From Gemmatimonas sp. (GTDB taxonomy: Bacteria > Gemmatimonadota > Gemmatimonadetes > Gemmatimonadales > Gemmatimonadaceae), in contig PNKL01000009.1 of NCBI GenBank assembly GCA_013822425.1, positions 1 to 64,000 on the forward strand: a DNA stretch of 64,000 nt, written 5' to 3'. The position numbers and the translations under genes are program-made. Below the pieces are notes generated by a model. It had not been told where the DNA came from. It worked only from the letters and a program-made list of their open reading frames with translations, and searched no databases. The stretch's first letter is position 1. The number at the start of each line of letters is the position of its first letter. Below are positions 1-9,740 of this stretch, in pieces.

Positions 1-669
1 GGTGCCCATGAAACAGATGGTGGGCAACTCGAGCGCGGATGCCGGGGCTGCGCCGACGATCGCGTCGCTCTTCTCCACTGGCAGCGATTCACCCGTCAGC
101 GCCGACTGGGCGACGAACACGTCCTTGGCGACCAGCAGCCGGACGTCGGCCGGGACCATGTCGCCCGCCGACAGGTAGACGATGTCGCCGGGGACGAGCT
201 CGCTCATCGGGATCTCGCGACGCCGCGCTGCGGACGTCGCACCAGCGGGGAACTCATCGCCGTCACGCTCCACCGTGGCGCTCGTGCGGACGAGTGCGCG
301 CAGGGATTCGGCCGACTGGTTTGACCGGTATTCCTGTACGAACCGCAGGCCGACGCTCACCACGACCATCAGCCCGATGACCACGACGCTTTCGCTGTTG
401 CCCGTGAACCACGACAGCGCGGCGAGCACAAGGAGCAGGAGGTTGAACGGGTTCGCCGTGGCGTGCGCGAGCTGGGCGTACCAGGCCGGCGCACGCTCAT
501 GCGCCACTTCATTGGCGCCCCACTTTGCGCGCCGGAGCTCGACTTCCTCGTCGCGGAGCCCCTCGCGCTTCGACTCGAGCAGCTGGAGGGCCGCCTCGGC
601 GCTCAGCGTCGCGACGCGGACGATGAGCTCGGGCGCGCGCGTGCGCTCAGGGCGGGTCGCTGTCGTCAT
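1..669 (-). CDS. mgtA: Mg2+-translocating P-type ATPase, N-terminal part (gene runs off the left edge)
   Basis: Reading leftward from an ATG at 669, 223 codons are open to the window edge. The protein begins with a cation-ATPase N-terminal domain (LLESKREGLRDEEVELRR and the NPFNLLLL membrane segment). It continues into the actuator domain, with VPGDIVYLSAGDMVPADVRL and the dephosphorylation motif ALTGESLPVEK. The phosphorylation (DKTGT) and ATP-binding domains lie outside the window. The pattern fits MgtA/MgtB-type Mg2+ importers of the inner membrane, which are about 900 residues long. Its start codon overlaps the stop of the upstream TSUP gene as ATGA, so the two are probably cotranscribed. 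Other P-type cation pumps share these motifs, so the Mg2+ assignment is likely but not certain. Confidence 0.8.
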   Translation of the reverse strand, partial: MTTATRPERTRAPELIVRVATLSAEAALQLLESKREGLRDEEVELRRAKWGANEVAHERAPAWYAQLAHATANPFNLLLLVLAALSWFTGNSESVVVIGLMVVVSVGLRFVQEYRSNQSAESLRALVRTSATVERDGDEFPAGATSAARRREIPMSELVPGDIVYLSAGDMVPADVRLLVAKDVFVAQSALTGESLPVEKSDAIVGAAPASALELPTICFMGT

Positions 670-1481
670 CCGGCCAGCCGCTCCAGCAGCAACCAGGCTC
701 CGCTGCCAACGCCAATGCCGATGATGGCGCGCCGCACCCAGTGCTGTCTCACCCGCTGCGCCATCCGCGCCCCGATGACGCCGCCAATCGCGGCGCCAAC
801 GGCCATGACGAGCGCCACGGGCCAGTCGACGATGCCGCTCACCGCGAAAATCAGCACCGCGACGATGTTGATGTTCAGGCCGCCCCAGTTCTTGAGCCCG
901 TTCATCGTGTGGATGTTCGTGAGCCCCATCATGCCGAGCGCGGCGAGCATCAGGATCCCCGCGCCCGCACCGAAGTAGCCGCCGTACACCGCGACGAAGA
1001 ACTGGTAGATGAGGAACCCGCCGCCCGGCGGTGCGAGATTCGCGTCCTCCGGCACGGGCCGCGCGTGGCCCACGGCCCAGCGCATCACGGATTCCTGACC
1101 GATGAAGAGCAGCGTGGCCCCCCAGATCAGCCACGGGACGCTGTCAGCGAATTTCCGCTCCGGTGTCCAGAGAAGGAGGACGGCCCCGGTAATCCCGCCG
1201 AGCAGGCTGGGCAGGGCCCAGCGGACCGTCCAGGCGCGCGCCCCGCGCAGAGCGTCGCGGTAGCCCCAGAAGCTCGTGAGCGTCCCCGGCCAGAGGGCAA
1301 CGGTGCTCGTGGCGTTGGCGATCAGGGGCGGCACGCCGAGCCCAATGAGGGCCGGAAAGGTGAGCAGGGTGCCGCCGCCGGCGATAGCGTTGACCGCGCC
1401 GCCGCCCGCCGCCGCGAGGGCAACGAGCGCCAATCGCATCGGCGCAAGGTCGGGGACGTCAGCCGGATTGAGGATGGCCAT
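666..1481 (-). CDS. TSUP (TauE/SafE) family membrane transporter
   Basis: This 271-residue protein is almost entirely hydrophobic, with about eight predicted membrane segments. The first repeat carries the family signature GGGAVNAIAGGGTLLTFPAL, and a second half-repeat starts near GGYFGAGAGILMLAALG. TSUP proteins move sulfite, sulfonates, taurine or other organic anions across the inner membrane; the substrate cannot be read from sequence. The length is normal for the family. It is the first gene of a two-gene unit: its TGA overlaps the ATG of the Mg2+ ATPase. The 247 bp upstream, to the citrate synthase start, contain no gene and no promoter that I trust. Confidence 0.85.
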   Translation of the reverse strand: MAILNPADVPDLAPMRLALVALAAAGGGAVNAIAGGGTLLTFPALIGLGVPPLIANATSTVALWPGTLTSFWGYRDALRGARAWTVRWALPSLLGGITGAVLLLWTPERKFADSVPWLIWGATLLFIGQESVMRWAVGHARPVPEDANLAPPGGGFLIYQFFVAVYGGYFGAGAGILMLAALGMMGLTNIHTMNGLKNWGGLNINIVAVLIFAVSGIVDWPVALVMAVGAAIGGVIGARMAQRVRQHWVRRAIIGIGVGSGAWLLLERLAG

Positions 1482-1728
1482 GTCGGGTAAGTTGCCCCTC
1501 CGCGAAGCGCCGGTAACGAGTAACGTTCTCCGGGTGCGCGCCGTTCATCATAGGGCATTGCGCGCCAAAGCAGTAGCTTCATGGATCACACGCGATGCTC
1601 GCGCCTGAGTTGGTGCACATGTCCACCGGAGTGGGTTCACGCCTGCTCCCTCATTACTGACCGAGGCCGCACGGCCGCGCGCATGCGCGCCGGCGCGGAC
1701 TCCATTTCTCGGGTTCTGGAAGACGACC

Positions 1729-3072
<1,344 letters not shown>

Positions 3073-3077
3073 GAAAG

Positions 3078-3220
3078 AGGATATGGACTCAGGATCACGA
3101 TCCCGGACATCGATTCCTGATTCCGATGGACGATTGGGGGCGCCGATGACTCGGCGTCCCCCAATCGCTGATCGTGATCCTGAATCGGAATCCTCTATCG
3201 CAATCCTGGGTCCATATCCT
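3078..3220. mobile_element. Family A palindromic element, gene-less copy (MITE-like)
   Basis: This is a 143-bp near-palindrome. The left end reads AGGATATGGACTCAGGAT and the right end, reverse-complemented, reads AGGATATGGACCCAGGAT. The centre is a strong hairpin (ATTGGGGGCGCCGA against TCGGCGTCCCCCAAT). The same terminal sequence and the same GGATTGCGATTC-type subrepeats recur around the four-helix-bundle gene at 22749-23369. No protein can be encoded in it, so it looks like a deletion derivative of that element. It sits between the convergent citrate synthase and mutY genes and may act as a bidirectional terminator. I see no clear target-site duplication. Confidence 0.75.
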
Positions 3221-4010
3221 CAGTCGTCCTCGACTTGCACAGTGTCCGCACCGGGCACTTTCCGCAGCGCTTGACCCGCGCCGTGCACACCAGCGCCCCG
3301 AGCTCCATCAGGGCCTGGTTGTGCGTCCAGCCGGCGCGCCCGGTGCGCGGGAGCACCGCCTCGGCGATCACCCACAGCCTCGCGAGGTCGCGGGCGCGCT
3401 TCGGATTGAGCGTCGGGGCGAAGCAGCGTTTCAGCACGCGGGCCACGTTGGTGTCCACCAGGGCGGCGCGCCGTTCGTACGCAAAGCTCGCCACCGCGCC
3501 GGCGGTGTACGCGCCGATCCCCGGCAGCGCCCGCAGATCCACCGCGGCCGACGGGATCTTGCCTCCGTACACCGAGACTTCCTCGCGCACCACGCGGCGT
3601 GCCAGCCTGTGCAGGTTGCGCGCCCGCGCGTAGTAGCCGAGGCCGCGCCACTGCGCGACGACGTGCGCCTCCCGCGCCGACGCGAGCGATGCGAGGTCCG
3701 GGAAGCGGGCGAGGAAGCGGTCGTAGAACTCGCGCACCCGCGACACCTGCGTCTGCTGGAGCATCAGCTCCGAGACGAGAATCCGGTACGCATCACGGGT
3801 CTGGCGCCAGGGCAGGTCGCGCGCGTTTCGGCGAAACCACGCGCGGAGGCGGCGCGAGAACTCGCGGGCGACCTCCGGCGTCGGCAGTGCCGCCGCACGG
3901 CGCGGCGTGATACGCCGGGGCTTGGGCGGCGTGGCCTTGGGCGGCGCGGCCGTTGGCGGTGTGACGAGCCGTGGCCCGGCTGAGCGAGGCGTGGAGCGGG
4001 GGGCAGGCAT
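3195..4010 (-). CDS. mutY: A/G-specific adenine DNA glycosylase, short form
   Basis: The 271-residue enzyme removes adenine mispaired with 8-oxoguanine. Visible features are the catalytic Glu in SELMLQQTQVSRV, the helix-hairpin-helix LPGIGAYTAGAVASFAY, the catalytic Asp in LVDTNVARVLKRC, and a C-x6-C-x2-C-x5-C iron-sulfur loop near the C-terminus. The NUDIX-like C-terminal domain that reads 8-oxoG in typical MutY (about 350 residues) is absent. The protein ends about ten residues after the last cysteine, and its final eight residues (EDMDPGLR) and stop codon are encoded by the family A element. The first 40 residues are Pro/Arg/Ala-rich and probably disordered. Confidence 0.88.
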   Translation of the reverse strand: MPAPRSTPRSAGPRLVTPPTAAPPKATPPKPRRITPRRAAALPTPEVAREFSRRLRAWFRRNARDLPWRQTRDAYRILVSELMLQQTQVSRVREFYDRFLARFPDLASLASAREAHVVAQWRGLGYYARARNLHRLARRVVREEVSVYGGKIPSAAVDLRALPGIGAYTAGAVASFAYERRAALVDTNVARVLKRCFAPTLNPKRARDLARLWVIAEAVLPRTGRAGWTHNQALMELGALVCTARVKRCGKCPVRTLCKSRTTEDMDPGLR

Positions 4011-4135
4011 GCGCTGGAAAGCTACCAGTACGGCCGCGCCTGTCCCACCAGCCCGGGAGGGTTAGCTTGAAGAGTCGTCGGTGCCGTCCAGGCCCCCGCC
4101 CCCTTTCCACACCCTGACCCCCCCTCCTTCTTCTC

Positions 4136-4843
4136 ATGTTCAAGGGTGTCTCCCCCGTCCTGATCTTCGAGGTCATCGCCGTCGTGCTCGCCGCGCTGTC
4201 GGCGATGATCACGGCCGCCAAGAAGAACCTCGACTTCGTGGGCACGTACGCGCTCGCCGTGGTCACGGCCTTCGGTGGCGGCACCATCCGCGACGTCCTG
4301 CTCGACCGGCGTCCGTTCTTCTGGGTGAGCCGCTGGGAGCACCTCATCATCATCTTCGCCCTGTGCATCCCGTTCGTGTACAGCAAGCGCGTGCACGACT
4401 TCTCGCGCCGGCTCGTGGCGCGAGGCGAGCTCGTGGACGCACTCGGGCTCGGTTTCTTCAGCGTCGTCGGCGTCACCATGGCGCTCGAGCTGCGCCTGCC
4501 CTCGGCGGTGGCCGTGCTGATGGGCGTGGTCACCGCCACGGGCGGCGGCATCATGCGCGACCTGCTGGTCAATGAGATCCCGGTGGTCTTCCGGCACGGC
4601 ACGACGCTCTACACAACGTCGGCCTTCGCCGGCGCAGTGGTCTTCATCCTCCTTGAGAAGATTTACAGCCCGCTGGCGGTCATCGCGTCGGTCAGCGTGG
4701 CCGTCGGGTCGCGCCTGTACAGCGTCTGGAGCGGAACCACGCTGCCGCGCCCGCACTGGATGGCCACGGGGGCGCATCGCATTCCCACCGGCGAACACAA
4801 GACGCGCAAGGAGCGCAACAAGCCCACGAAGAACGGCGAATAG
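4136..4843 (+). CDS. TRIC-type cation channel family protein (YicG/UPF0126)
   Basis: The 235-residue membrane protein has two homologous halves of about three helices each. Each half contains the family signature: FGGGTIRDVL near residue 47 and TGGGIMRDLL near residue 137. Family members form trimeric cation channels; bacterial homologues pass monovalent cations, but their cellular role is poorly known. The C-terminal tail of about 35 residues is basic and hydrophilic (HKTRKERNKPTKNGE), as in many members. It starts 125 bp from the divergent mutY gene and appears monocistronic. Confidence 0.85.
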   Translation: MFKGVSPVLIFEVIAVVLAALSAMITAAKKNLDFVGTYALAVVTAFGGGTIRDVLLDRRPFFWVSRWEHLIIIFALCIPFVYSKRVHDFSRRLVARGELVDALGLGFFSVVGVTMALELRLPSAVAVLMGVVTATGGGIMRDLLVNEIPVVFRHGTTLYTTSAFAGAVVFILLEKIYSPLAVIASVSVAVGSRLYSVWSGTTLPRPHWMATGAHRIPTGEHKTRKERNKPTKNGE

Positions 4844-4912
4844 CCGGTCAGGGCAGGACAGGGCAAGCGCGCCAATCGTCGTCGCGGCCGAGCTTGACGG
4901 ACGCCGGGGCGC

Positions 4913-5569
4913 CTACTTCGGGCTCCACGTCGGCGCCGCCGACAGCAGGCCGCCGTGCACAATCAGCTCACGGGCCAGCAGCAGGCCGAATCCCAGGCTC
5001 AGCGCGCCCGCGGCCAGGCGAATGCCGAGGTGCATCCGCGCCACCCGTTCGCTGGCGTACATCGCCGGCGCGGCGATGATCACGGTCACCAGCATCATCC
5101 CGGCGATGGTCCCCACGCCGAAGACGATGAGGTAGGCGAACGCCCACAGCGTCTGCGGGATGGCCGCCAGCACGAGAATCGCCACGGCCGCCGAGCCGGC
5201 GAGTCCATGCACCGTGCCGATGATCAGCGGGCGCCGGTGGTCGAACTCATGCGTATGGCCGTACGGTGTCACCGGCGCGCCGCCGCGCAGGTTGCTGAAT
5301 CCGAGGAAGATCAGCATGATCGCCACCCCGAACTCGAGCATCAGGCCAACGCGCGGCGGGATGACGACGCGGAAGGCGATGAGCGCGCCGCCGACGGCGA
5401 AGACGGTGATGGAGTGCCCGATGCCCCAGAGCGCGCCGATCCATGCCGCGCGCCGCATCGTGCGCTCGCGCGCCACGATCGCCGTGACGGCGACGACGTG
5501 GTCGGCATCGGTGGCATGCCGCAGCCCGAGCAGGAACCCGAGCACGGCCGCCGAGAGCGCGGAGAGCAT
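4913..5569 (-). CDS. NiCoT-like nickel/cobalt transporter (UreH/NixA-related)
   Basis: From an ATG at 5569 the protein has 218 residues and about six membrane segments. The first helix carries RHATDADHVVAVTAIV, the HX4DH metal-selectivity motif of NiCoT permeases (NixA, HoxN), and the second signature GALWGIGHSITVF follows. A short histidine stretch (YGHTHEFDHRR) lies in a loop. It is shorter than classical NixA and matches the UreH-like subgroup. The open frame extends to 5653, but the extra 28 residues are basic and unlike a membrane protein N-terminus. No urease or hydrogenase genes are nearby, so Ni2+ versus Co2+ is open; a cobalamin adenosyltransferase is encoded at about 19 kb. Confidence 0.8.
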   Translation of the reverse strand: MLSALSAAVLGFLLGLRHATDADHVVAVTAIVARERTMRRAAWIGALWGIGHSITVFAVGGALIAFRVVIPPRVGLMLEFGVAIMLIFLGFSNLRGGAPVTPYGHTHEFDHRRPLIIGTVHGLAGSAAVAILVLAAIPQTLWAFAYLIVFGVGTIAGMMLVTVIIAAPAMYASERVARMHLGIRLAAGALSLGFGLLLARELIVHGGLLSAAPTWSPK

Positions 5570-5682
5570 GATGCGAAGTGTACGGGAGTACGTACGCGGC
5601 ATCAAGCGACGTCCGTGCGGCGACGTCCGCGCGGCGCGCGCACACTCTGTCATTCGCGACGCCGCGTCGCGATCTTTGGGCG

Positions 5683-6906
5683 ATGTCCGTGCGCACGTCG
5701 CTCAACCCGTTCCGGGTTCTCTCGCACTCCCCGAACTTCCGGATCTTCTTCGCCGGGCAGACGACGTCGCTCATCGGCACGTGGATGCAGCAGGTGGCGC
5801 AGGGCTGGCTGGCGCTGCAGCTCTCCAACGACGCGTTCCTCGTCGGCGTGGTCGCGGCCGCGGGCACGCTGCCCATCCTCGTGCTGTCGCTTCCCGGCGG
5901 GCTGATCGCCGACCGCTTTCGCCGGCTCCGCATCGTCGCCATCGCGCAGGCGCTCATGCTCGTCGAAGCCGCGCTGCTCTGGTGGTTCACGTGGTCGGGG
6001 CACATGACCATCGGGTGGCTCATCGCCCTTGCCCTGCTCGGCGGCATCATCGCCGCGTTCGAGATTCCGGCGCGGCAGTCGCTCTTCATCGAGATGGTGG
6101 GCAAGGAGCACGTCATCGACGCGATTGCGCTCAACTCCAGCGGCTTCAACTTCGCGCGCATCGCCGGGCCGTCGCTGGCCGCCATCGTCATTGCCCGCTA
6201 CGGCATTGCCTGGTGCTTCGGCATCAATGCCCTGTCCTACCTCGCGGTGCTGGCGAGCCTCTCGCTTATCCGCCTGCCCAGGCTGCCGGTGGCCCCGGCC
6301 GGCCGCGCGCTGCACGCACTGGGCGAGGCCATCACGCACGTGCGCTCGCACCGGCTCTCCTCCGTGCTCATGCAGGTGACCACCGTCTTCTCGCTGCTCG
6401 GCATCCCGGTGCTCACCCTCATGCCGGTGCTCGCGCGCGACGTGCTCGGGCTGGGCGCCGGCGGCTACGGCGCGCTGATGACCTGCGTCGGGGCGGGAGC
6501 GATGCTCGGTGCACTGTGGCTCGCCGCGTCCGGGCAGCGGCTCCAGCGCCAGCAGGCGCTCATGGTCTCATCACTGGCTTTCCCCCTGCTGCTGGTGCTG
6601 GTCAGCCTGTCGCGCCTGCAGGTGGTCACGGGCGTGCTGCTCTTCGGAGTCGGCGTTTGCATGGTCGTGCAGAGCGCCGTGATCAACGGCCTGCTGCAGT
6701 CGGCCGCTCCCGATGTGCTGCGCGGACGCGTCATCTCGATCTTCGTGGCCGTGTACATCGGCACCAACCCGATCGGTTCGACCGTGAGCGGTCTGATCGC
6801 GCGCGAATGGGGTGCCGCCTGGGCCATCGGCGGCATGGCCGCCGTGATGGGTGTCTACGCGGCGTGGGCATTCCGGCGCTACCCGGAGTTGCGCAACGCG
6901 GCATAG
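5683..6906 (+). CDS. MFS transporter, EntS/MFS_3-like
   Basis: The 407-residue inner-membrane protein has about 12 helices. MFS motif A is present after helix 2 (GGLIADRFRRLRIV), and the N-terminus FRIFFAGQTTSLIGTWMQQV is typical of the enterobactin-exporter/MFS_3 subfamily. These proteins export siderophores, drugs or other small molecules by proton antiport. I chose ATG 5683 over 5578 because homologues begin right before the first helix. It is divergent from the NiCoT gene, with a 113-bp shared control region. Its 3' end overlaps the 3' end of the convergent GxxExxY gene by 28 bp. Confidence 0.85.
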   Translation: MSVRTSLNPFRVLSHSPNFRIFFAGQTTSLIGTWMQQVAQGWLALQLSNDAFLVGVVAAAGTLPILVLSLPGGLIADRFRRLRIVAIAQALMLVEAALLWWFTWSGHMTIGWLIALALLGGIIAAFEIPARQSLFIEMVGKEHVIDAIALNSSGFNFARIAGPSLAAIVIARYGIAWCFGINALSYLAVLASLSLIRLPRLPVAPAGRALHALGEAITHVRSHRLSSVLMQVTTVFSLLGIPVLTLMPVLARDVLGLGAGGYGALMTCVGAGAMLGALWLAASGQRLQRQQALMVSSLAFPLLLVLVSLSRLQVVTGVLLFGVGVCMVVQSAVINGLLQSAAPDVLRGRVISIFVAVYIGTNPIGSTVSGLIAREWGAAWAIGGMAAVMGVYAAWAFRRYPELRNAA

Positions 6907-7298
6907 CCCAGGTCTGCGCTGCGCGTCACGACCAACCGACGGTAGGCGGCCCTCGGCCCGAAGTTGAGCAACAACCCCACCTCGAGGCCTGAAGCGCGCA
7001 GATAGTTGAGCAGTTGGCTCTCGTGCGCTGGATGGAAGTGCTCAACCGCCTTGATCTCGACCACGACGCGCGCTTCTACCACGAGGTCAAGACGGAACTC
7101 GCCGACGACCTCGTCCTCGAAGACGACGCGGACAAGCCACTCTCGACTGACCTGACTTCCCGTGCGTTCCAGTACGCGCGCCAGTGCCCGTTGATAGACC
7201 GACTCGGCGAACCCGTAGCCGAGCTGGTTATAGACGTGGTAGAAGGCCCCGATGATCTTCCGCGTCGTCACCGCCTCGAGCAGTTCCGATTCCGACAC
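6879..7298 (-). CDS. GxxExxY protein (predicted PD-(D/E)XK nuclease fold)
   Basis: The 139-residue protein contains LGYGFAESVYQRAL, the namesake GxxExxY motif, followed by EFRLDLVVEARVVVEIKAV, which has the D...ExK layout of PD-(D/E)XK nuclease-fold proteins, and HESQLLNYLRASG. The function of the family is not established; members are often present in several copies per genome. I chose the GTG at 7298 because a GGAGG lies 5 nt upstream and the protein then begins just before the conserved TTRKIIGAFYHVYN helix; a TTG at 7328 would add ten residues. A 130-bp palindromic repeat (family B) lies 85 bp upstream of this start. The gene is convergent with the MFS gene. Confidence 0.85.
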   Translation of the reverse strand: MSESELLEAVTTRKIIGAFYHVYNQLGYGFAESVYQRALARVLERTGSQVSREWLVRVVFEDEVVGEFRLDLVVEARVVVEIKAVEHFHPAHESQLLNYLRASGLEVGLLLNFGPRAAYRRLVVTRSADLGYAALRNSG

Positions 7299-7382
7299 CG
7301 CTGCCTCCGCGAGGTTCCGTTGCGGCAAGATGCCACGGGCTCATCCCCCGTGCGGCACCGAAAGTCTTCGCAGCGTGGCGGA

Positions 7383-7515
7383 AAACTGCGAACTGCATTG
7401 CCGCGGATTACGCGGAAGGGCCGGATGAACACGGATAGGGCGTTGGGGGGAACCCCCAAGAACGATCCGCGTAATCCGCGCCCCCATCCGCGTAATCCGC
7501 GGCAAGGCGTTTGAA
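7383..7515. repeat. Family B palindromic repeat, copy 1
   Basis: The left arm AACTGCATTGCCGCGGATTA is mirrored by a right arm of GTAATCCGCGGCAAGGCGTT type. The hairpin tip is TTGGGGGGAACCCCCAA, and a second TCCGCGTAATCCGCG unit lies inside the right half. Two further copies are at 20458-20586 and 37522-37663. This copy sits directly upstream of the GxxExxY gene and 35 bp downstream of the molybdopterin oxidoreductase stop, so it could form a terminator for the latter or part of the leader of the former. Confidence 0.8.
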
Positions 7516-7550
7516 CGAACCCGCAACCCGGCCAATGAGACGTGCGGCTC

Positions 7551-9629
7551 TCACCCCGCCGGCGCGATCTCCACTAGGTTGTCGTAGAAGACCGGCCCGC
7601 CGCCCATGTCGGTGGTGCGCTGCGACGTGGTCTCGTTGGCGTTGTGGTGGTCGCTCGTCAGCTTGCCCCACCAGACACTCGGTGCCCACGCCACGCCCGG
7701 GCGCACGCTTTCCGACACACGCGCTACGGCGGAGAACGCGCCGCGGTCGTTGAAGATCACGACGGTCGCGCCGTCGGCAATGTCGCGGGGCGCTGCGTCC
7801 GTCGGGTGCAGCGTCACCTCGGGCTCCGCGTCGCGCCGCAACGAGGCGATGTTCACGAACGTCGAATTGAGGAACTGGTGCCGAGGCGAGGAGATGAGCG
7901 TGATCGGGAAACGCGCCGCCAATTCGGGTACCTCCTCCGGAAACTCGTGCGGCGGCGTGAACGCCGGCAGCGGGTCCAGCAACATCGACTCCATGCGCGC
8001 CGAGTAGAACTCGCACTTGCCGCTTGGCGTCGGAAACCCGCCCTCGGCGTACGGCAGGTACGGCGTTGGCACGTTGAGCCGCACCCAGCCGTGCGCCATC
8101 AGGGCGTCGTACGTGACGGTCGCCATCTTCGGGTCGGTCGTCTGCAGTGCCTGCCGGAGCAGCGCGTCGTCGTCGTCCGAGAACGCCGCATCACGCAGGC
8201 CCGTGTGCGCGGCCAGCTCGCGGAAGATCTGCGTGTTGGGCTTGCACTCGCCCAGCGGGGCGATGGCGGGTCGGTTGAGGGTGGCGTAGTGGTGTCCGTA
8301 CGCGAAATGCACGTCCCAGTGTTCCAGCTGCGTCGTGGCCGGGAGCACGTAGTCGGCGAAGTCCACCGTATCGGTCTGGAAGTGCTCGAGCACGACCGTG
8401 AAGAGATCCTCGCGTCGAAGCCCGGTGAGCACCCGGTTGCGATCCGGCGCCACGGCGGCGGGATTGGAGTTGTACACGACGAGCGCCTGCACGGGCGGGC
8501 CGCCGACACCGGCGTCGGTGCGGGTGAGTGCCTCGCCCAGGCGGATCATGTTGATCGTCCGGACCTCCGGCGAGAGCGCCGGGCGTTCCAGCGCCGCCGT
8601 GTTGTACTTGAAGTTGGCGCTCGTGGAGAGCTGTACGCCGCCGCCAGGACGCCGCCAGTGTCCCGTCACGGCCGGGAGGCACGCGATGGTGCGCACCGCC
8701 ATGGCGCCTCCACCGTGCCGCTGGAGCCCGTAGTTGATGCGCAGGAAGGCGGCCTTGGCGCCCCCGTACTCGCGCGCCAGCGCCACGATGCGATCTTCCC
8801 CGAGACCCGTTAGCGACGCGACGCGCTCCGGGGGATACTCCTGCGCGCGCAGACGCAGCTGCTCGGCGCCGAGCGTGTATCGCGCGATGTAGTCGTCGTC
8901 CTGCAGTCCGTCGGCGAAGATCACGTGCATCATGGCCAGCGCCAACGCGGCGTCGGTGCCGGGCCGAATGGGAATCCACTCATCGCACTGGTCGGCCGTG
9001 CGCGTGCGTATCGGGTCGATGCAGAGCACGCGCGCGCCCTTCGCGCGCGCCTGCCGCACGAACGGCCAGAGGTGCGGGTTGGAGGTGAGCGTGTTGGTTC
9101 CCCACAGCACCACGAGGTCGCTCGACGGAATTCCCTCCGCGTCGGCGCCAATGCTCGCGCCCACCGTCATGCGCATGCCCCACGCTCCCGCCGTGCTGCA
9201 AATCGTGCGGTCCAGCTTCGACGCGCCGAGCGCATGGAAGAAGCGGCGGTCCACGGACTGGCCCTGCAGCATCCCCATGGTGCCGCAATACGAGTACGGC
9301 AGGATGGCCTGCGGTCCGTGTGGCCCATCGGCGATGGCACGCAGCCGAGTGCCGATGTCGTGCAGCGCCTCATGCCAGCTTACGCGCTCGAATTCGCCGC
9401 GCCCCTTCTTTCCCACGCGCTTCAGCGGGTGGAGGAGCCGGTCGGGGTGGTAGGTGCGCTCGAGGTAGCGGTTAACCTTGGCGCAGAGAAAGCCAGCCGT
9501 GAATGGATGATCCGGATCTCCCTGCACACGGATGGCGCGGCCGTCCTCGACGGTCGTGATCATCGCGCAGGTGTCGGGACAATCGTGGGGGCAGGCGCCC
9601 GGGACGGTCTGGACGGCAGTATCGGCCAC
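7551..9629 (-). CDS. Molybdopterin-dependent oxidoreductase (formate-dehydrogenase-like / CISM family)
   Basis: The 692-residue protein is a single-subunit molybdo-bis(MGD) enzyme. The N-terminal 4Fe-4S domain has the cysteines CPHDCPDTCAM plus GFLCAKVNRYLERTY. The cofactor-binding core follows (LVVLWGTNTLTSNPHLWPF, VVYNSNPAAVAPDRNRV, FADYVLPATTQLEHWDVHF). A dinucleotide-binding C-terminal domain ends with NETTSQRTTDMGGGPVFYDN. There is no Tat signal, so it should be cytoplasmic. I chose GTG 9629 because homologues carry only about ten residues before VPGACPHDC; the frame extends to a TTG at 9746 through unrelated sequence. The substrate is unknown and no partner subunits are nearby. Confidence 0.88.
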   Translation of the reverse strand: MADTAVQTVPGACPHDCPDTCAMITTVEDGRAIRVQGDPDHPFTAGFLCAKVNRYLERTYHPDRLLHPLKRVGKKGRGEFERVSWHEALHDIGTRLRAIADGPHGPQAILPYSYCGTMGMLQGQSVDRRFFHALGASKLDRTICSTAGAWGMRMTVGASIGADAEGIPSSDLVVLWGTNTLTSNPHLWPFVRQARAKGARVLCIDPIRTRTADQCDEWIPIRPGTDAALALAMMHVIFADGLQDDDYIARYTLGAEQLRLRAQEYPPERVASLTGLGEDRIVALAREYGGAKAAFLRINYGLQRHGGGAMAVRTIACLPAVTGHWRRPGGGVQLSTSANFKYNTAALERPALSPEVRTINMIRLGEALTRTDAGVGGPPVQALVVYNSNPAAVAPDRNRVLTGLRREDLFTVVLEHFQTDTVDFADYVLPATTQLEHWDVHFAYGHHYATLNRPAIAPLGECKPNTQIFRELAAHTGLRDAAFSDDDDALLRQALQTTDPKMATVTYDALMAHGWVRLNVPTPYLPYAEGGFPTPSGKCEFYSARMESMLLDPLPAFTPPHEFPEEVPELAARFPITLISSPRHQFLNSTFVNIASLRRDAEPEVTLHPTDAAPRDIADGATVVIFNDRGAFSAVARVSESVRPGVAWAPSVWWGKLTSDHHNANETTSQRTTDMGGGPVFYDNLVEIAPAG

Positions 9630-9740
9630 GTCGCGTGGTCTGGGGAGAAAGGAGGGGTCGGACGCCCCCAATCCGAGGGGGGATCGTCCAAGATAGGGGC
9701 CGACTGGGCTCTCCGGCAGGCCCGGCTTCAGGTGCTTCTG

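Noticed and set aside
4913-5653. Longer NiCoT protein starting at 5653
   Set aside because: The extra residues are Arg-rich and would place a charged tail before the first conserved helix; ATG 5569 fits better.
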